Shown here: positions 14,287 to 22,130 of the stretch, in pieces | Numbering within the stretch: position 1 is the first letter of the stretch | Layout: each line of letters starts with the position of its first letter | IMG/VR virus record: IMGVR_UViG_3300047320_000099 | Coordinates: 1 to 64,000 of that record | DNA from: a virus | Direction: 5' to 3' (one strand) | DNA length: 64,000 nucleotides | The notes under the pieces: model-generated | Seen by the model: only the letters and a program-made list of their open reading frames with translations | Told to the model about the DNA's origin: nothing | Databases searched by the model: none | Translations under genes and position numbers: made by a program

Positions 14287-14519
14287 CCTCTACCCAATAC
14301 AGCGAAATCATGGAGTTGATCCATCCCATCATGGAAGATGCGGGCAGCATCCACCAACTCATGCATGGGGCCAGACTTTGGATGGATTACTACCCTAGTG
14401 AATCGGATTCCATGCAAGCCCTGGAATTGGTCCGTATGGTTCATGGTCTTCTGACTGTGAACCTGGCCAGGGCGGAAGAACTCATTCTAGCTCTTGAAAG
14501 GAGCCGCAACCTGTTATGA
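14283..14519 (+). CDS. Helical protein, 78 aa
   Basis: All-helical composition (ALELVRMVHGLLTVNLARAE). ATGA overlaps on both sides fix the ends. Function unknown. Confidence 0.65.
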   Translation: MTSTQYSEIMELIHPIMEDAGSIHQLMHGARLWMDYYPSESDSMQALELVRMVHGLLTVNLARAEELILALERSRNLL

Positions 14520-14737
14520 CTGAAACTGAAACTAAGGAAGTAAAAAGCATGACCGATTTCATGGCTGATTTGGCTATGGATTGCCAAAAAATGGCCATTG
14601 AGATTTTCCATTTTACCCATGATCCCGCCAATGAGGCTACCGATTCTTCCATATGGCCTGTCATTGGGCGATTGAAAGACTACTCGGGACTTTTGGAGCA
14701 CAAAACCAAAGAACTTCAAAACCTCCTCAACCCATGA
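14516..14737 (+). CDS. Helical protein, 73 aa
   Basis: ATGA-coupled and helical, with FMADLAMDCQKMAIEIFHF. No family was recognised. Confidence 0.65.
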   Translation: MTETETKEVKSMTDFMADLAMDCQKMAIEIFHFTHDPANEATDSSIWPVIGRLKDYSGLLEHKTKELQNLLNP

Positions 14738-14892
14738 CCCTTATTCTCATCACAATTGCCCTAGGAATGGTTCTGTTGATTCTGTGGGCTATCTCTGCCC
14801 CGAGACTTCCCGAAGGGCACCACAAGCCCGGTAGGCTTATTGTAACGAGGTATATTCCAAGCTCTGAATACGTGGGGGAGGAAATGGAATGA
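14734..14892 (+). CDS. Small single-pass membrane protein, 52 aa
   Basis: An N-terminal membrane segment (LILITIALGMVLLILWAI) is followed by a soluble tail. ATGA-coupled. A role in the host envelope or in lysis cannot be judged. Confidence 0.65.
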   Translation: MTLILITIALGMVLLILWAISAPRLPEGHHKPGRLIVTRYIPSSEYVGEEME

Positions 14893-15107
14893 CTCGCTAC
14901 CAGCAAGCACGCCTGGACTTTGAAACGCTCGAAGAAATCACCGAGCTTACTGATCAAATGACCCTCGATGAGGCCCGTTTGGATCTAATGCAAAACCCAA
15001 CCAAAGAGGAGGCCGCGCGAATGTACGAGCAGGGAATTCGCCTTTGGTTTCGAGAGCATGGGATTTTAAATGGAACGCAGCGAATCGCCAAGCGCCACAA
15101 CATCTGA
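14889..15107 (+). CDS. Helical acidic protein, 72 aa
   Basis: Helical throughout (DFETLEEITELTDQMTLDEA). ATGA overlap with the membrane peptide upstream. Function unknown. Confidence 0.65.
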   Translation: MTRYQQARLDFETLEEITELTDQMTLDEARLDLMQNPTKEEAARMYEQGIRLWFREHGILNGTQRIAKRHNI

Positions 15108-15134
15108 TTAATGCCCTTAACTGAAGAAATAACC

Positions 15135-15362
15135 ATGGATAACGAAATTGCCATCGAGGAAATGAGCATCGAAGCCTTTGTAGATCACGCGAATGATCTG
15201 CACTTCCGCATAGGCCAGCTAGAAGGGGCCATTAAGGGAGTGATCCTGCATCTGGAATCGCTCGACCCCATCCTTTCAGCCCGCTCCACTTGGAGTATTT
15301 CCTATAAGGTGGAGGAAAATAACCAAGTCATTGCCAATCTAAAATCACTGATCGGAGACTAA
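15135..15362 (+). CDS. Helical protein, 75 aa
   Basis: ATG 15135 is preferred because GAAATAACC precedes it after a palindrome variant. ATG 15111 would add eight residues encoded by that repeat. The protein is acidic and helical. Function unknown. Confidence 0.6.
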   Translation: MDNEIAIEEMSIEAFVDHANDLHFRIGQLEGAIKGVILHLESLDPILSARSTWSISYKVEENNQVIANLKSLIGD

Positions 15363-15363
15363 A

Positions 15364-15708
15364 ATGCATCCTGTAACTGAAATTTATGATCGGATCTGTG
15401 ATCTGGCAGAGAAATTCTGTCCTGAGTATCCTGATATTAAAGAGGTGAGCCACTGGGAAAAGCTCTATGCCATCGAGCAGGGCTTCCAAGGAACGCTTCT
15501 AGCCAATCAAGATGTCCACCGGGAATGGAAAGAAACCAAGGAAGCCCTGGCCTCTGCCTTGGCAGAAGTGGAAGAACTCAAGGATGGGCTTTCTGATGCC
15601 ATCCAGCATTTGGATTACTGTGGGTGGGGCAGGGACGCTTGGGAGCGCGAATGCGCAGAAGAGACCCGCAACAAACTCAGTATTCTACAGGCCAAATATT
15701 CCCTATGA
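15364..15708 (+). CDS. Helical protein, 114 aa
   Basis: The long central helix (WKETKEALASALAEVEELKD) may be a coiled coil. ATGA-coupled to the membrane protein downstream. Function unknown. Confidence 0.65.
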   Translation: MHPVTEIYDRICDLAEKFCPEYPDIKEVSHWEKLYAIEQGFQGTLLANQDVHREWKETKEALASALAEVEELKDGLSDAIQHLDYCGWGRDAWERECAEETRNKLSILQAKYSL

Positions 15709-15884
15709 GCCACTTCATCAACATAGCCCTGATAGTCTGGACGCTGGGATTCTGCATGGTCTTTTTCTGGATCACGGCCCGGCTAATCTCAAACGAGGAT
15801 TGGGTTGAATCCTGCCTAACCGCTGCCCTCTCCCTCCTCTCCCTATTCACCGCCTTGCTTGCTGTGGGGCAGTATATTAACTGA
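15705..15884 (+). CDS. Small two-pass membrane protein, 59 aa
   Basis: Two hydrophobic spans are visible (FINIALIVWTLGFCMVFFWI and ALSLLSLFTALLAVGQYI). The short loop between them holds SNEDW. This is a holin-like layout, but nothing else points to lysis. Confidence 0.6.
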   Translation: MSHFINIALIVWTLGFCMVFFWITARLISNEDWVESCLTAALSLLSLFTALLAVGQYIN

Positions 15885-15886
15885 TT

Positions 15887-16141
15887 ATGAATGAATCACA
15901 AAGCTATTTTGACCGATCCGGCCCTAATCCATTTTCGCTGCCTGCTAACGATCCCCGGGTACCTCGCCGGATGGGCTCCAGCCAAGATGCCGCGAGAATT
16001 TTGGGCTGCTCTACTTCTTTGGTCCGGTGGCTCATTGCTACTGGAGAATTGGAGCATGTAGAACGGCCAGGGAAGCGGCTCTACTTGCTGGATCTGGATG
16101 AAGTCCATCGCTACCGTCTAAGCAAAATGGAGGAACGGTAA
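15887..16141 (+). CDS. Excisionase-type helix-turn-helix protein, 84 aa
   Basis: SSQDAARILGCSTSLVRWLI, a tip, then RPGKRLYLLDLDEVHRY form the winged-helix pattern of excisionase/MerR-type (HTH_17) proteins. These bind DNA as regulators or architectural factors. With no integrase in view, regulation is more likely than excision. Confidence 0.75.
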   Translation: MNESQSYFDRSGPNPFSLPANDPRVPRRMGSSQDAARILGCSTSLVRWLIATGELEHVERPGKRLYLLDLDEVHRYRLSKMEER

Positions 16142-16145
16142 TCCC

Positions 16146-16292
16146 ATGGGCTTCATCATCTTCCTCATTCTTATCCCTATCTACATCATCTGGGCATCAT
16201 GGTCAGAAAACCGATACAGAGAACAGCAGAAGAGAAAAGGCAGCTCGGGGACAGGAACCGGGCGCTCCATCAAGCCGCCTACCGGTTTATAG
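16146..16292 (+). CDS. Small membrane protein, 48 aa
   Basis: An N-terminal span (GFIIFLILIPIYIIWASW) is followed by a basic tail. It overlaps the 16199 gene by 94 bases in another frame. The clear membrane segment supports it, but the overlap lowers confidence. Confidence 0.45.
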   Translation: MGFIIFLILIPIYIIWASWSENRYREQQKRKGSSGTGTGRSIKPPTGL

Positions 16293-16603
16293 TTGCCACT
16301 GTCCAGCAAACCAAAGAAGTCCCCAACCTTACCCAACTGGCTGAATGGCTGAAAGAGCTTGGGAGGCAGCCTAGGGCTGGGAAATTAATATCCTCAATGA
16401 TTGAAACCGGTTGGCTCCTTCCGAATGGGGCTGGCTACAAACTCAGAACCAAACAAAGCGCGGAATCCGTGCTGGAGGAAATCGATTATGCCCTATCCGA
16501 ACGAAAATACAAAGTTGCCCGTGCCATCCTCGACGGCTGGAATGAACAAAGAGGAAAGGCTACTTCAAAAACTGGACGAGGCCGAAGGGTACGCGGCTCG
16601 TGA
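16199..16603 (+). CDS. Basic hypothetical protein, 134 aa
   Basis: Basic and helical, with a possible winged-helix segment (LTQLAEWLKELGRQPRAGKL, then SSMIETGWLL). The C-terminus is rich in arginine and glycine. It overlaps neighbours at both ends. DNA binding is likely but unproven. Confidence 0.6.
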   Translation: MVRKPIQRTAEEKRQLGDRNRALHQAAYRFIVATVQQTKEVPNLTQLAEWLKELGRQPRAGKLISSMIETGWLLPNGAGYKLRTKQSAESVLEEIDYALSERKYKVARAILDGWNEQRGKATSKTGRGRRVRGS

Positions 16604-16715
16604 TACTACATCCAATCAATACGAAGCTTTCTCCAGGTTGGCGGATGTCTGCCGGGCTTTGGTGGAGGAGAATGCCAGACTCAAGGCCAATAGGTCTACA
16701 GGCTGGTGCAACTGA
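16542..16715 (+). CDS. Helical protein, 57 aa
   Basis: It overlaps the preceding gene by 62 bases. Charged helices (NKEERLLQKLDEAEGYAARD and ADVCRALVEENARLKAN) suggest a short coiled coil. Function unknown. Confidence 0.55.
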   Translation: MNKEERLLQKLDEAEGYAARDTTSNQYEAFSRLADVCRALVEENARLKANRSTGWCN

Positions 16716-16717
16716 TC

Positions 16718-16732
16718 ATTAATTCAAATAAC
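16718..16732 (+). repeat. Dispersed 15-bp imperfect palindrome
   Basis: Copy ATTAATTCAAATAAC followed by GACCAATG, the start at 16738. Confidence 0.75.
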
Positions 16733-16737
16733 GACCA

Positions 16738-17127
16738 ATGAATACTGAACTTGAGAAATTGCGGGAAGCTCTGGCATTGATGCCATATCAGCCTGATGAC
16801 TCCATTGATTTCAAAGACGCTTTAGCCGAAGCTATCGCGTCCGCAAACAGAGACCGAGGGTTCACTTACTTCGTATCCCTTGACGTGGAATCTCGTTACG
16901 CTCTGATCGGCTACCGCTCACGAGACGCCGAGGTTAAAGCCCTTGAATCCAAAGTCCACGGGGCGGAGGTAGACATCGCTGTAAGCGAGCGGACTATCGC
17001 CGTCCTGCAAGCCGAGAAGGTGAAACTAATTAAATTGCTGGCAAGAACCTACAACTACACGGATGGGGTTGATCCTGACGTAGAAGCCCTGCTCGCCAAG
17101 CACGGAAAGGAGCCATCCCAATGCTGA
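16738..17127 (+). CDS. Hypothetical protein, 129 aa
   Basis: Its start follows the palindrome and leader motif. The C-terminal half is a long helix (AVSERTIAVLQAEKVKLIKL). Function unknown. Confidence 0.7.
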   Translation: MNTELEKLREALALMPYQPDDSIDFKDALAEAIASANRDRGFTYFVSLDVESRYALIGYRSRDAEVKALESKVHGAEVDIAVSERTIAVLQAEKVKLIKLLARTYNYTDGVDPDVEALLAKHGKEPSQC

Positions 17128-17447
17128 TCAAAATTGAACTGGATCTACCTCAACATGACAGTGAGCAGGTAAACGTCTATGCCCAATGCGAGCGCCAGGA
17201 GGCTCTTGAGGGGCTTTGTGCGAGTTATGGCTATCCATCTGCCCTTGTGACCTCCGAGGGCGTAGAATTGGTTCCTGAGAACATCGTGAGCAATTACGTC
17301 AAAGGCTCCAAGCCATGGAGGAATGACATTCAGATGTCGGTGGGGGGCCTGGTTCTGGAACTGATGGCTTCCGAGAAGGAATGGAACTCCCCCGATAGGT
17401 GGGAGAGGGTAGAGCAGGCAGTAGAATCTAACAACTTTGTGGAGTGA
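17121..17447 (+). CDS. Hypothetical protein, 108 aa
   Basis: It begins with a strand-rich segment (LIKIELDLPQHDSEQVNVYA) and overlaps the previous gene by seven bases. Function unknown. Confidence 0.65.
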   Translation: MLIKIELDLPQHDSEQVNVYAQCERQEALEGLCASYGYPSALVTSEGVELVPENIVSNYVKGSKPWRNDIQMSVGGLVLELMASEKEWNSPDRWERVEQAVESNNFVE

Positions 17448-17452
17448 ATCTT

Positions 17453-18205
17453 ATGAAGATAGACAATATACACGGTCTACCAACGCCGCCGCCGGGGTTT
17501 CGCCTAGCCGTCCAGGGCGACGAAAAGTGCCACGGCATCCGCGAGTGGAACGATGATGAGTGGATGCGCATTCTTCCTGAGTATGGGAGGCTTGAACCTA
17601 ACGCGTTTTACGCCATCCCCCTCGACGATGGCTACGAGTACTTCGAGGCCGGGACGACTACCATTCAGGCCGGGGATGAACTTCAATGGGCATTAGATTA
17701 TTGGGAAAGAGCTGCTCCAGGGAGGATCGGGTGCAAGAACCCATGTAACCCCCTGCGCCGCCCGAAGGTCAAGGTCTGCGCGACCCGCGACGGAACCGGA
17801 TTGGTGATGACGCAGGCGGGCGCGGGCACCTATGAATTCGACTGCCCAGATTGCACCGAGGCCAAGCCGCCAGCAAAAGCCCACCAGCGCGATTCAAGCG
17901 ACCTAAAGCCTGGGGATCGCGTTATAGTTAAGGATGGGCAGTGGTGCACCAAACCCCCGGGCAGTATAGGGGTCATCGAAAAATTGAGCGAATCTGGAAT
18001 TCCTATCGTGGATTTCGGAACGCCTGGAGGACATCACTTCATCGCTTTTGAGCATCTAGAAAAGGCCCCGGTGCCAGGGGAGAATCCGTGTCCATGGGTA
18101 ACCCTGCAAGTTTCGTGCGGGCTCCATGAAATCGCCGGTCGCAAGTACAACCTTAACGAGATCCAGGGCAAAGCCATCATCCAACTACTGGAGGCCATGC
18201 AATGA
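17453..18205 (+). CDS. Two-part hypothetical protein, 250 aa
   Basis: ATG 17453 is taken as the start; GTG 17444 overlapping the previous stop is an alternative. The first part is aromatic and acidic. A central CKNPCNP and CPDC could bind zinc. LKPGDRVIVKDGQWC resembles the SH3-like barrel of KOW proteins. Function unknown. Confidence 0.7.
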   Translation: MKIDNIHGLPTPPPGFRLAVQGDEKCHGIREWNDDEWMRILPEYGRLEPNAFYAIPLDDGYEYFEAGTTTIQAGDELQWALDYWERAAPGRIGCKNPCNPLRRPKVKVCATRDGTGLVMTQAGAGTYEFDCPDCTEAKPPAKAHQRDSSDLKPGDRVIVKDGQWCTKPPGSIGVIEKLSESGIPIVDFGTPGGHHFIAFEHLEKAPVPGENPCPWVTLQVSCGLHEIAGRKYNLNEIQGKAIIQLLEAMQ

Positions 18206-18450
18206 CAGAAATCCAAGCAATCCGAAAAGCCCTGCATGAGAACAAACCTCAACCGGGCCGCTTCTGGGAAAAAGGGATCGAGGAAATCCTGAACGAGATG
18301 CTGACTGTTCTCGAAGAGCAACAGAAAATAATAAACGCCTTCAAACTGGTGGAGAAATCCCGCTGGCAGGCGGCCTACAAAAACATGGAGCAATTCAATC
18401 AACACCAAGTCCCACGGGATTCGGATCTGGTTCATCCTACCCATGGCTAA
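18202..18450 (+). CDS. Helical protein, 82 aa
   Basis: A helical middle (KGIEEILNEMLTVLEEQQKI) is coiled-coil-like. ATGA-coupled. Function unknown. Confidence 0.65.
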   Translation: MTEIQAIRKALHENKPQPGRFWEKGIEEILNEMLTVLEEQQKIINAFKLVEKSRWQAAYKNMEQFNQHQVPRDSDLVHPTHG

Positions 18451-18733
18451 GCAATCCACCTATGGCAGACGAGCGGCCAGAAGGCGCAAGAAGGACCAGC
18501 TACTTACCGGATATGTGGCTTGGCCCATGGCCGAACAGAAGGCTCTCCAGACGTTTTCCACATCGGCGGGACGCTGTCGTGCGATGATTAAATTGAAGAC
18601 AGGCCAAGAGCCGGAAGCCTTCGGGTGGCGCATTGTTCATGCCGAAATCGTACTGCGAATATTCGAGAAGCGCTCGCTGCTTAACTCAAACAACAAACTC
18701 AAGGAAGCTATTAATCCAAATAACGACCAATGA
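18443..18733 (+). CDS. Basic protein, 96 aa
   Basis: The N-terminus is strongly basic (YGRRAARRRKKDQ). The C-terminus reads through the dispersed repeat and is translated as NSNNKLKEAINPNNDQ, so the end of the protein is repeat-derived. DNA or RNA binding is possible. Confidence 0.6.
   Translation: MAKQSTYGRRAARRRKKDQLLTGYVAWPMAEQKALQTFSTSAGRCRAMIKLKTGQEPEAFGWRIVHAEIVLRIFEKRSLLNSNNKLKEAINPNNDQ
18710..18724 (+). repeat. Dispersed palindrome variant
   Basis: ATTAATCCAAATAAC inside the end of the 18443 gene, followed by GACCAATG, the start at 18730. A second partial copy (TTAACTCAAACAAC) is 29 bases upstream. Confidence 0.7.
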
Positions 18734-19041
18734 ACCGAAACGAACGCATCGAACTGGACCAAGCTGTCCTGGAGGCCGCGCGGCATGTCTGGGCGGCAGA
18801 TCATGGGGATAGACTCACTTTCGAGGAGATCCACAAACTCATCAAGGCTCAGATCCCTCTAAGGTTCTCGGCAGACACCGATTGGAAGAGCGACTGGGAT
18901 GCCTGGTATGACGCCAAGGAGCGCTTTATCGCCTCCAAGGAGTACAAAGACAGCGGCAGAACCACCAATATCTTCATGGAGGGCTGGAATGCAGCCCGAG
19001 ATCACTATCAAGGCAGAAACCCTGGAGACGGACAGAAATGA
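18730..19041 (+). CDS. Hypothetical protein, 103 aa
   Basis: Alpha-rich, with WKSDWDAWYDAKERF and a final FMEGWNAARDHYQGR, a motif often seen in phage accessory proteins. Leader motif present. Function unknown. Confidence 0.7.
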   Translation: MNRNERIELDQAVLEAARHVWAADHGDRLTFEEIHKLIKAQIPLRFSADTDWKSDWDAWYDAKERFIASKEYKDSGRTTNIFMEGWNAARDHYQGRNPGDGQK

Positions 19042-19280
19042 GCTACGTATACCTACAACTAACAGCCGAGATCCTGCAAAAGGGTTCCAAAGCCCCAGAA
19101 AATCCGCAACGATATCACCCATTAGTCACGAACGTCTTGGGTGATTGCGTGGCGGCCTATTGCCCAGAATTAGATTTGGCAGCTTTCAATCCATCTGAGA
19201 ACGATGCCTTCCTTGAGGCGGTTCTGGATGGGGAGGACACTCTCACTAAAGATGTATTTGCTATCGTTTGCGCAAATTAG
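19038..19280 (+). CDS. Hypothetical protein, 80 aa
   Basis: ATGA-coupled. A small mixed fold ending in the acidic helix ENDAFLEAVLDGEDT. Function unknown. Confidence 0.6.
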   Translation: MSYVYLQLTAEILQKGSKAPENPQRYHPLVTNVLGDCVAAYCPELDLAAFNPSENDAFLEAVLDGEDTLTKDVFAIVCAN

Positions 19281-19538
19281 GTGGAGGATTTTTCTTATCA
19301 GGGCTCATGGGCGCTGGAGCATATGAGCAACTCTGGTGGAGAGGACTGGGAGTTGGCGCTCCCGGATATTTGGAATCACGTCAAAGACCGTCTCCATGAG
19401 AACGTGGGCCTCTACGTCGAGTTCCTGACTGGATGGCATGTTAGCGAGAGCCAAGATTGGGAAAGCGGATACAATGAAGTGGATTCTATCGAATTCGAGG
19501 GCCTTTGCTCCATTCATCTTAACGAACCAAATCAATGA
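19281..19538 (+). CDS. Acidic hypothetical protein, 85 aa (GTG start)
   Basis: GTG 19281 directly follows the previous stop. Strongly acidic and tryptophan-rich (SESQDWESGYNEVDSIEFEG). Such charge resembles DNA-mimic proteins, but no family was recognised. Confidence 0.6.
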   Translation: MEDFSYQGSWALEHMSNSGGEDWELALPDIWNHVKDRLHENVGLYVEFLTGWHVSESQDWESGYNEVDSIEFEGLCSIHLNEPNQ

Positions 19539-19993
19539 ATCCAAAAACAACAGCCAAATGGTACGTGGGGGTTATGAATGACGCCCCTTTCATTATCGAC
19601 GCACCTCCTCGCCCGTCTACGGACGATTGCGTGCATGATCGCAAGGATGGACCGGACTTCGTGGTCCGGGTCCATGGATTGCGGGATCAGGACGTGAAGG
19701 ACATCGTCGAGGAGCACAATCGAGTGGTTGATGTGCTTTCTGAAATCAAGCGGGATCTGGAGCAGTTAGAACCCGAAATGAAGAAGGAATGGGACATTGC
19801 GGGCTTTTTCTGCCCGTGGAACGATCTTATCCACGCTATGCCTGAAGATTTGAGAATGCAGGGATATTCCCAATCTCCCATGGAATTCGTCTATCGGCTC
19901 ACCGATCAACGGGATGAGGCCAAGGCCGAAGCGGAGCAGCTCAAAACTCAACTCAAGCAGGCCCACGAGAAAATCCGTTCATTAATGCAATAA
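19535..19993 (+). CDS. Coiled-coil protein, 152 aa
   Basis: The C-terminus (EAKAEAEQLKTQLKQAHEKI) is a coiled coil. The middle is acidic. It is the last gene before the hairpin at 19998. Function unknown. Confidence 0.65.
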   Translation: MNPKTTAKWYVGVMNDAPFIIDAPPRPSTDDCVHDRKDGPDFVVRVHGLRDQDVKDIVEEHNRVVDVLSEIKRDLEQLEPEMKKEWDIAGFFCPWNDLIHAMPEDLRMQGYSQSPMEFVYRLTDQRDEAKAEAEQLKTQLKQAHEKIRSLMQ

Positions 19994-19997
19994 CAAA

Positions 19998-20027
19998 GCC
20001 GCCCCAAGGGATTAACCAAGGGGCGGC
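19998..20027 (+). terminator. Strong GC hairpin ending the second small-gene run
   Basis: GCCGCCCC (19998-20005) and GGGGCGGC (20020-20027) are perfectly complementary. No T run follows, so termination may be partial or factor-dependent. The hairpin stands exactly between the accessory genes and the promoter of the next operon. Confidence 0.6.
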
Positions 20028-20040
20028 TCTCAACAGACCA

Positions 20041-20178
20041 ATGATGAGGAAAGTTTTATCGCCCACAATCACCCGGTCTGTCAATCCTCCCATTTCATGT
20101 CAAATCTTAAACCATTTGACTCCTTTTGACAATTTGACTATAATACCACCATGCCACGCAAGAGAACTTGGAAAGTAA
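20041..20178 (+). CDS. Possible leader peptide or remnant ORF, 45 aa
   Basis: The leader CAACAGACCA precedes ATG 20041 exactly as at real starts, and a 45-codon frame follows. It runs through the promoter and the first codons of the 20151 gene. It may be a remnant or a regulatory peptide. Confidence 0.25.
   Translation: MMRKVLSPTITRSVNPPISCQILNHLTPFDNLTIIPPCHARELGK
20099..20144 (+). promoter_or_regulatory. Sigma70 promoter with operator-like inverted repeat, leaderless
   Basis: TTGACT (20116-20121), 17-base spacer, TATAAT (20139-20144). The ATG at 20151 is six bases after the -10 box, so transcription should start at or next to it. GTCAAAT (20099-20105) and ATTTGAC (20114-20120) form an inverted repeat over the -35 box. 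Two more TTTGAC-like copies lie in the spacer. A repressor probably acts here. Confidence 0.8.
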
Positions 20179-20399
20179 TCGCTTGGCCCGACCTGCCTGA
20201 TGGGCACCCGGTATCCGAAGTTTATTACGATCTACAATGTAGCTGCGGGAGGGAGGCGTACTGCCCGATAGCTGAAGGAGGCATCATTGAAGCCAGATCA
20301 GGGATGGCCCTGTTCTTTGACCCTAAAAACCCTCCACCGCCATTCTTTCGACCCAAAACAATAAAGTGTCGGAAGTGCGGTAGAACCTACGAACGATAA
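20151..20399 (+). CDS. Zinc-ribbon protein, 82 aa
   Basis: CSCGREAYC near residue 30 and CRKCGRTYE at the C-terminus give four cysteines for a zinc ribbon. As the first gene after the strong promoter, it could regulate the replication operon. The fold is supported and the role inferred. Confidence 0.75.
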   Translation: MPRKRTWKVIAWPDLPDGHPVSEVYYDLQCSCGREAYCPIAEGGIIEARSGMALFFDPKNPPPPFFRPKTIKCRKCGRTYER

Positions 20400-20402
20400 G
20401 CC

Positions 20403-21218
20403 GTGTACGGGAAATACTTCGCATCAACCTTCACTGGCTCCATGGTTGGAGCTGGACCCTGTACCTTTGCTGTGTGGGGCTACGTCATCGCCAACTGCAA
20501 GAATGGAACCGTGGAGATAAACCCGACCATTCTGGCGGCCATCCTTGGAACCACGAAGGAGGAGATTGAGAAGGCCATTGAATACTTGAGCGCTCCCGAT
20601 CCAGCATCAAGGAGTAAGGTTCTGGACGGGCGGCGGCTTGTCAAAGCCGGGGCCTTTTTCTACGATGTTCCCAATCACGCGACCTACCGGGGGATCATTA
20701 ATGACGACGAAAGGCGCGAATACTTCCGCGACAAGAAGCGGGAGCAGCGAGAGCGTGATGCTAAGGCTAAGGATGTTACCAAGCCAAGAGAGAGGTTGTC
20801 TTTGACAGTCAAAGACAAGTCAAAGGTGTCCACACAATCAGAGGCATCCTCATATGCAGATGCAGAAGCAGATCCAAACGAATCTAAGACCAGTCGCGAT
20901 GAGATCGCGACGGTGGATGAGAATCCCCTTTTTTCGGAACCCGGAGAGTCGTTAATGATTTCAATCTATAATGCCTACCCACGTCCTAAAACAGGGGAGC
21001 ATAAGGCGGAAGCCCTGAGAGCCATGGATCGTGCGGTTTTGCGTCTCATTAGGGATTCCGAGCATGATACTGAAGAGAGGGCGTTGGCCTACCTTTTGAA
21101 GCGAGTCAAAGAGTATGCCGACAATACCGACGTTCAGTGCAAACTGCTTCTTGATGCATCGAAGATTCCGATGGCCAAGAGTTGGTTCGATCAAGAACGC
21201 TATCTCGACCTTTTCTAA
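20403..21218 (+). CDS. Replication-initiator-like protein, 271 aa (GTG start)
   Basis: The N-terminal region looks like a winged helix (TILAAILGTTKEEIEKAIEY) and leads to DERREYFRDKKREQRERD, a basic segment common in phage replication proteins. The C-terminal domain ends IPMAKSWFDQERYLDLF. Similar WxNQxRW-type ends close replisome-organiser and helicase-loader-like proteins, and another copy is at 28113. It probably binds the origin and recruits the DnaB-type helicase encoded at 29343. The disordered middle is rich in serine and aspartate. Confidence 0.65.
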   Translation: MYGKYFASTFTGSMVGAGPCTFAVWGYVIANCKNGTVEINPTILAAILGTTKEEIEKAIEYLSAPDPASRSKVLDGRRLVKAGAFFYDVPNHATYRGIINDDERREYFRDKKREQRERDAKAKDVTKPRERLSLTVKDKSKVSTQSEASSYADAEADPNESKTSRDEIATVDENPLFSEPGESLMISIYNAYPRPKTGEHKAEALRAMDRAVLRLIRDSEHDTEERALAYLLKRVKEYADNTDVQCKLLLDASKIPMAKSWFDQERYLDLF

Positions 21219-21805
21219 TGACCCACGGACAAAAACTCATGACCGCCTTTGCGGAAGTCCTGCTCAATAGGCGGGGAATCCGCGACTATCGGCCAAGCTG
21301 GCTCTTCGGAATGGAGATTGACCTGTACTTCCCCGAACTCGGCTTCGGGTTGGAATTTCAAGGGGACCAGCACTACATCCCAGTTTATGGAAAGGCCAAC
21401 CTCGATTCCCAGCAGGCTCGCGATAAACGCAAGAAGGCTCTAGCGCGAGAGCGCGGCGAAGTCATCGCATGCATAGATACGGCGGACCTATCGGCGGATC
21501 GGATCAAGATGAAGCTGAAATGGGCCAGAAAGGAAATGCGGGGTGGCTGGAAGATAGCCAACGCCGAAGCCGCAAAGCATCTGGACGCTGCGGCTAAATC
21601 TTACAGGGCCACCATTAAGGCCAATTACCAATCCCCGAGTTCCTTCAAGAAAAAGTCAGCCGCTCGCGTTATTGAAGAGCTTGAATCTGGAATCCCACTC
21701 ACGCCATGGACGCATCGCAAACTCAGCAAAACCCAGACCGGTCAACGGTATCTGAAAAAGATCGGAAAGACTTCGATCCAACTAACACCCAAGAAGTCTG
21801 GATAG
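21218..21805 (+). CDS. Vsr/DUF559-like nuclease, 195 aa
   Basis: The start at 21218 overlaps the previous stop by one base. GMEIDLYFPELGFGLEFQGD followed by QHY matches the restriction-endonuclease-like core of very-short-patch and DUF559 nucleases, with catalytic D and E and a glutamine near the usual third position. The C-terminal 90 residues are basic. Roles in recombination, repair or DNA degradation are possible. Confidence 0.65.
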   Translation: MTHGQKLMTAFAEVLLNRRGIRDYRPSWLFGMEIDLYFPELGFGLEFQGDQHYIPVYGKANLDSQQARDKRKKALARERGEVIACIDTADLSADRIKMKLKWARKEMRGGWKIANAEAAKHLDAAAKSYRATIKANYQSPSSFKKKSAARVIEELESGIPLTPWTHRKLSKTQTGQRYLKKIGKTSIQLTPKKSG

Positions 21806-21814
21806 ACCCATGGC

Positions 21815-21829
21815 GTTAATCCAAATAAC
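21815..21829 (+). repeat. Dispersed palindrome variant
   Basis: GTTAATCCAAATAAC, followed by CAACAGACTACAATTATG at the 21845 start. Confidence 0.7.
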
Positions 21830-21844
21830 CAACAGACTACAATT

Positions 21845-22120
21845 ATGGGAGACATGGCCGATTTCTACAACGAGCAGATCGAGGATGAAGAGGAAGCCCG
21901 CGCCGACTTCTGGAGTGGCCGCATGACCATGATAGAGGCTTATGACCGAGGCATTACGGATGAATTCGGATTCGTTACCTCTGCTTCTTCAAAAACCGTA
22001 ACCAAAACCTGCAAATGCTGCGGAAAGACAGGACTGACTTGGGCACAATTGGATGGCAAATGGCGGCTCCATGAAGGTCGCGAATTGCACAATTGCCCCA
22101 TAAATCCGCTCCGTGGTTAA
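21845..22120 (+). CDS. Zinc-binding protein, 91 aa
   Basis: CKCCGKTGLTW and a later HEGRELHNC form a CxxC...H/C zinc site of a type frequent in phages. The N-terminus is acidic. ATG 21854 is an alternative start. Function unknown. Confidence 0.65.
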   Translation: MGDMADFYNEQIEDEEEARADFWSGRMTMIEAYDRGITDEFGFVTSASSKTVTKTCKCCGKTGLTWAQLDGKWRLHEGRELHNCPINPLRG

Positions 22121-22130
22121 TGCCAATAAC
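22116..22130 (+). repeat. Dispersed palindrome variant
   Basis: GTTAATGCCAATAAC containing the stop of the 21845 gene, followed by ACAGACCTATG at 22144. Confidence 0.65.

Noticed and set aside
15887-16141. Excisionase as evidence for a prophage
   Set aside because: No integrase or attachment site was found; such HTH proteins also serve as plain regulators.
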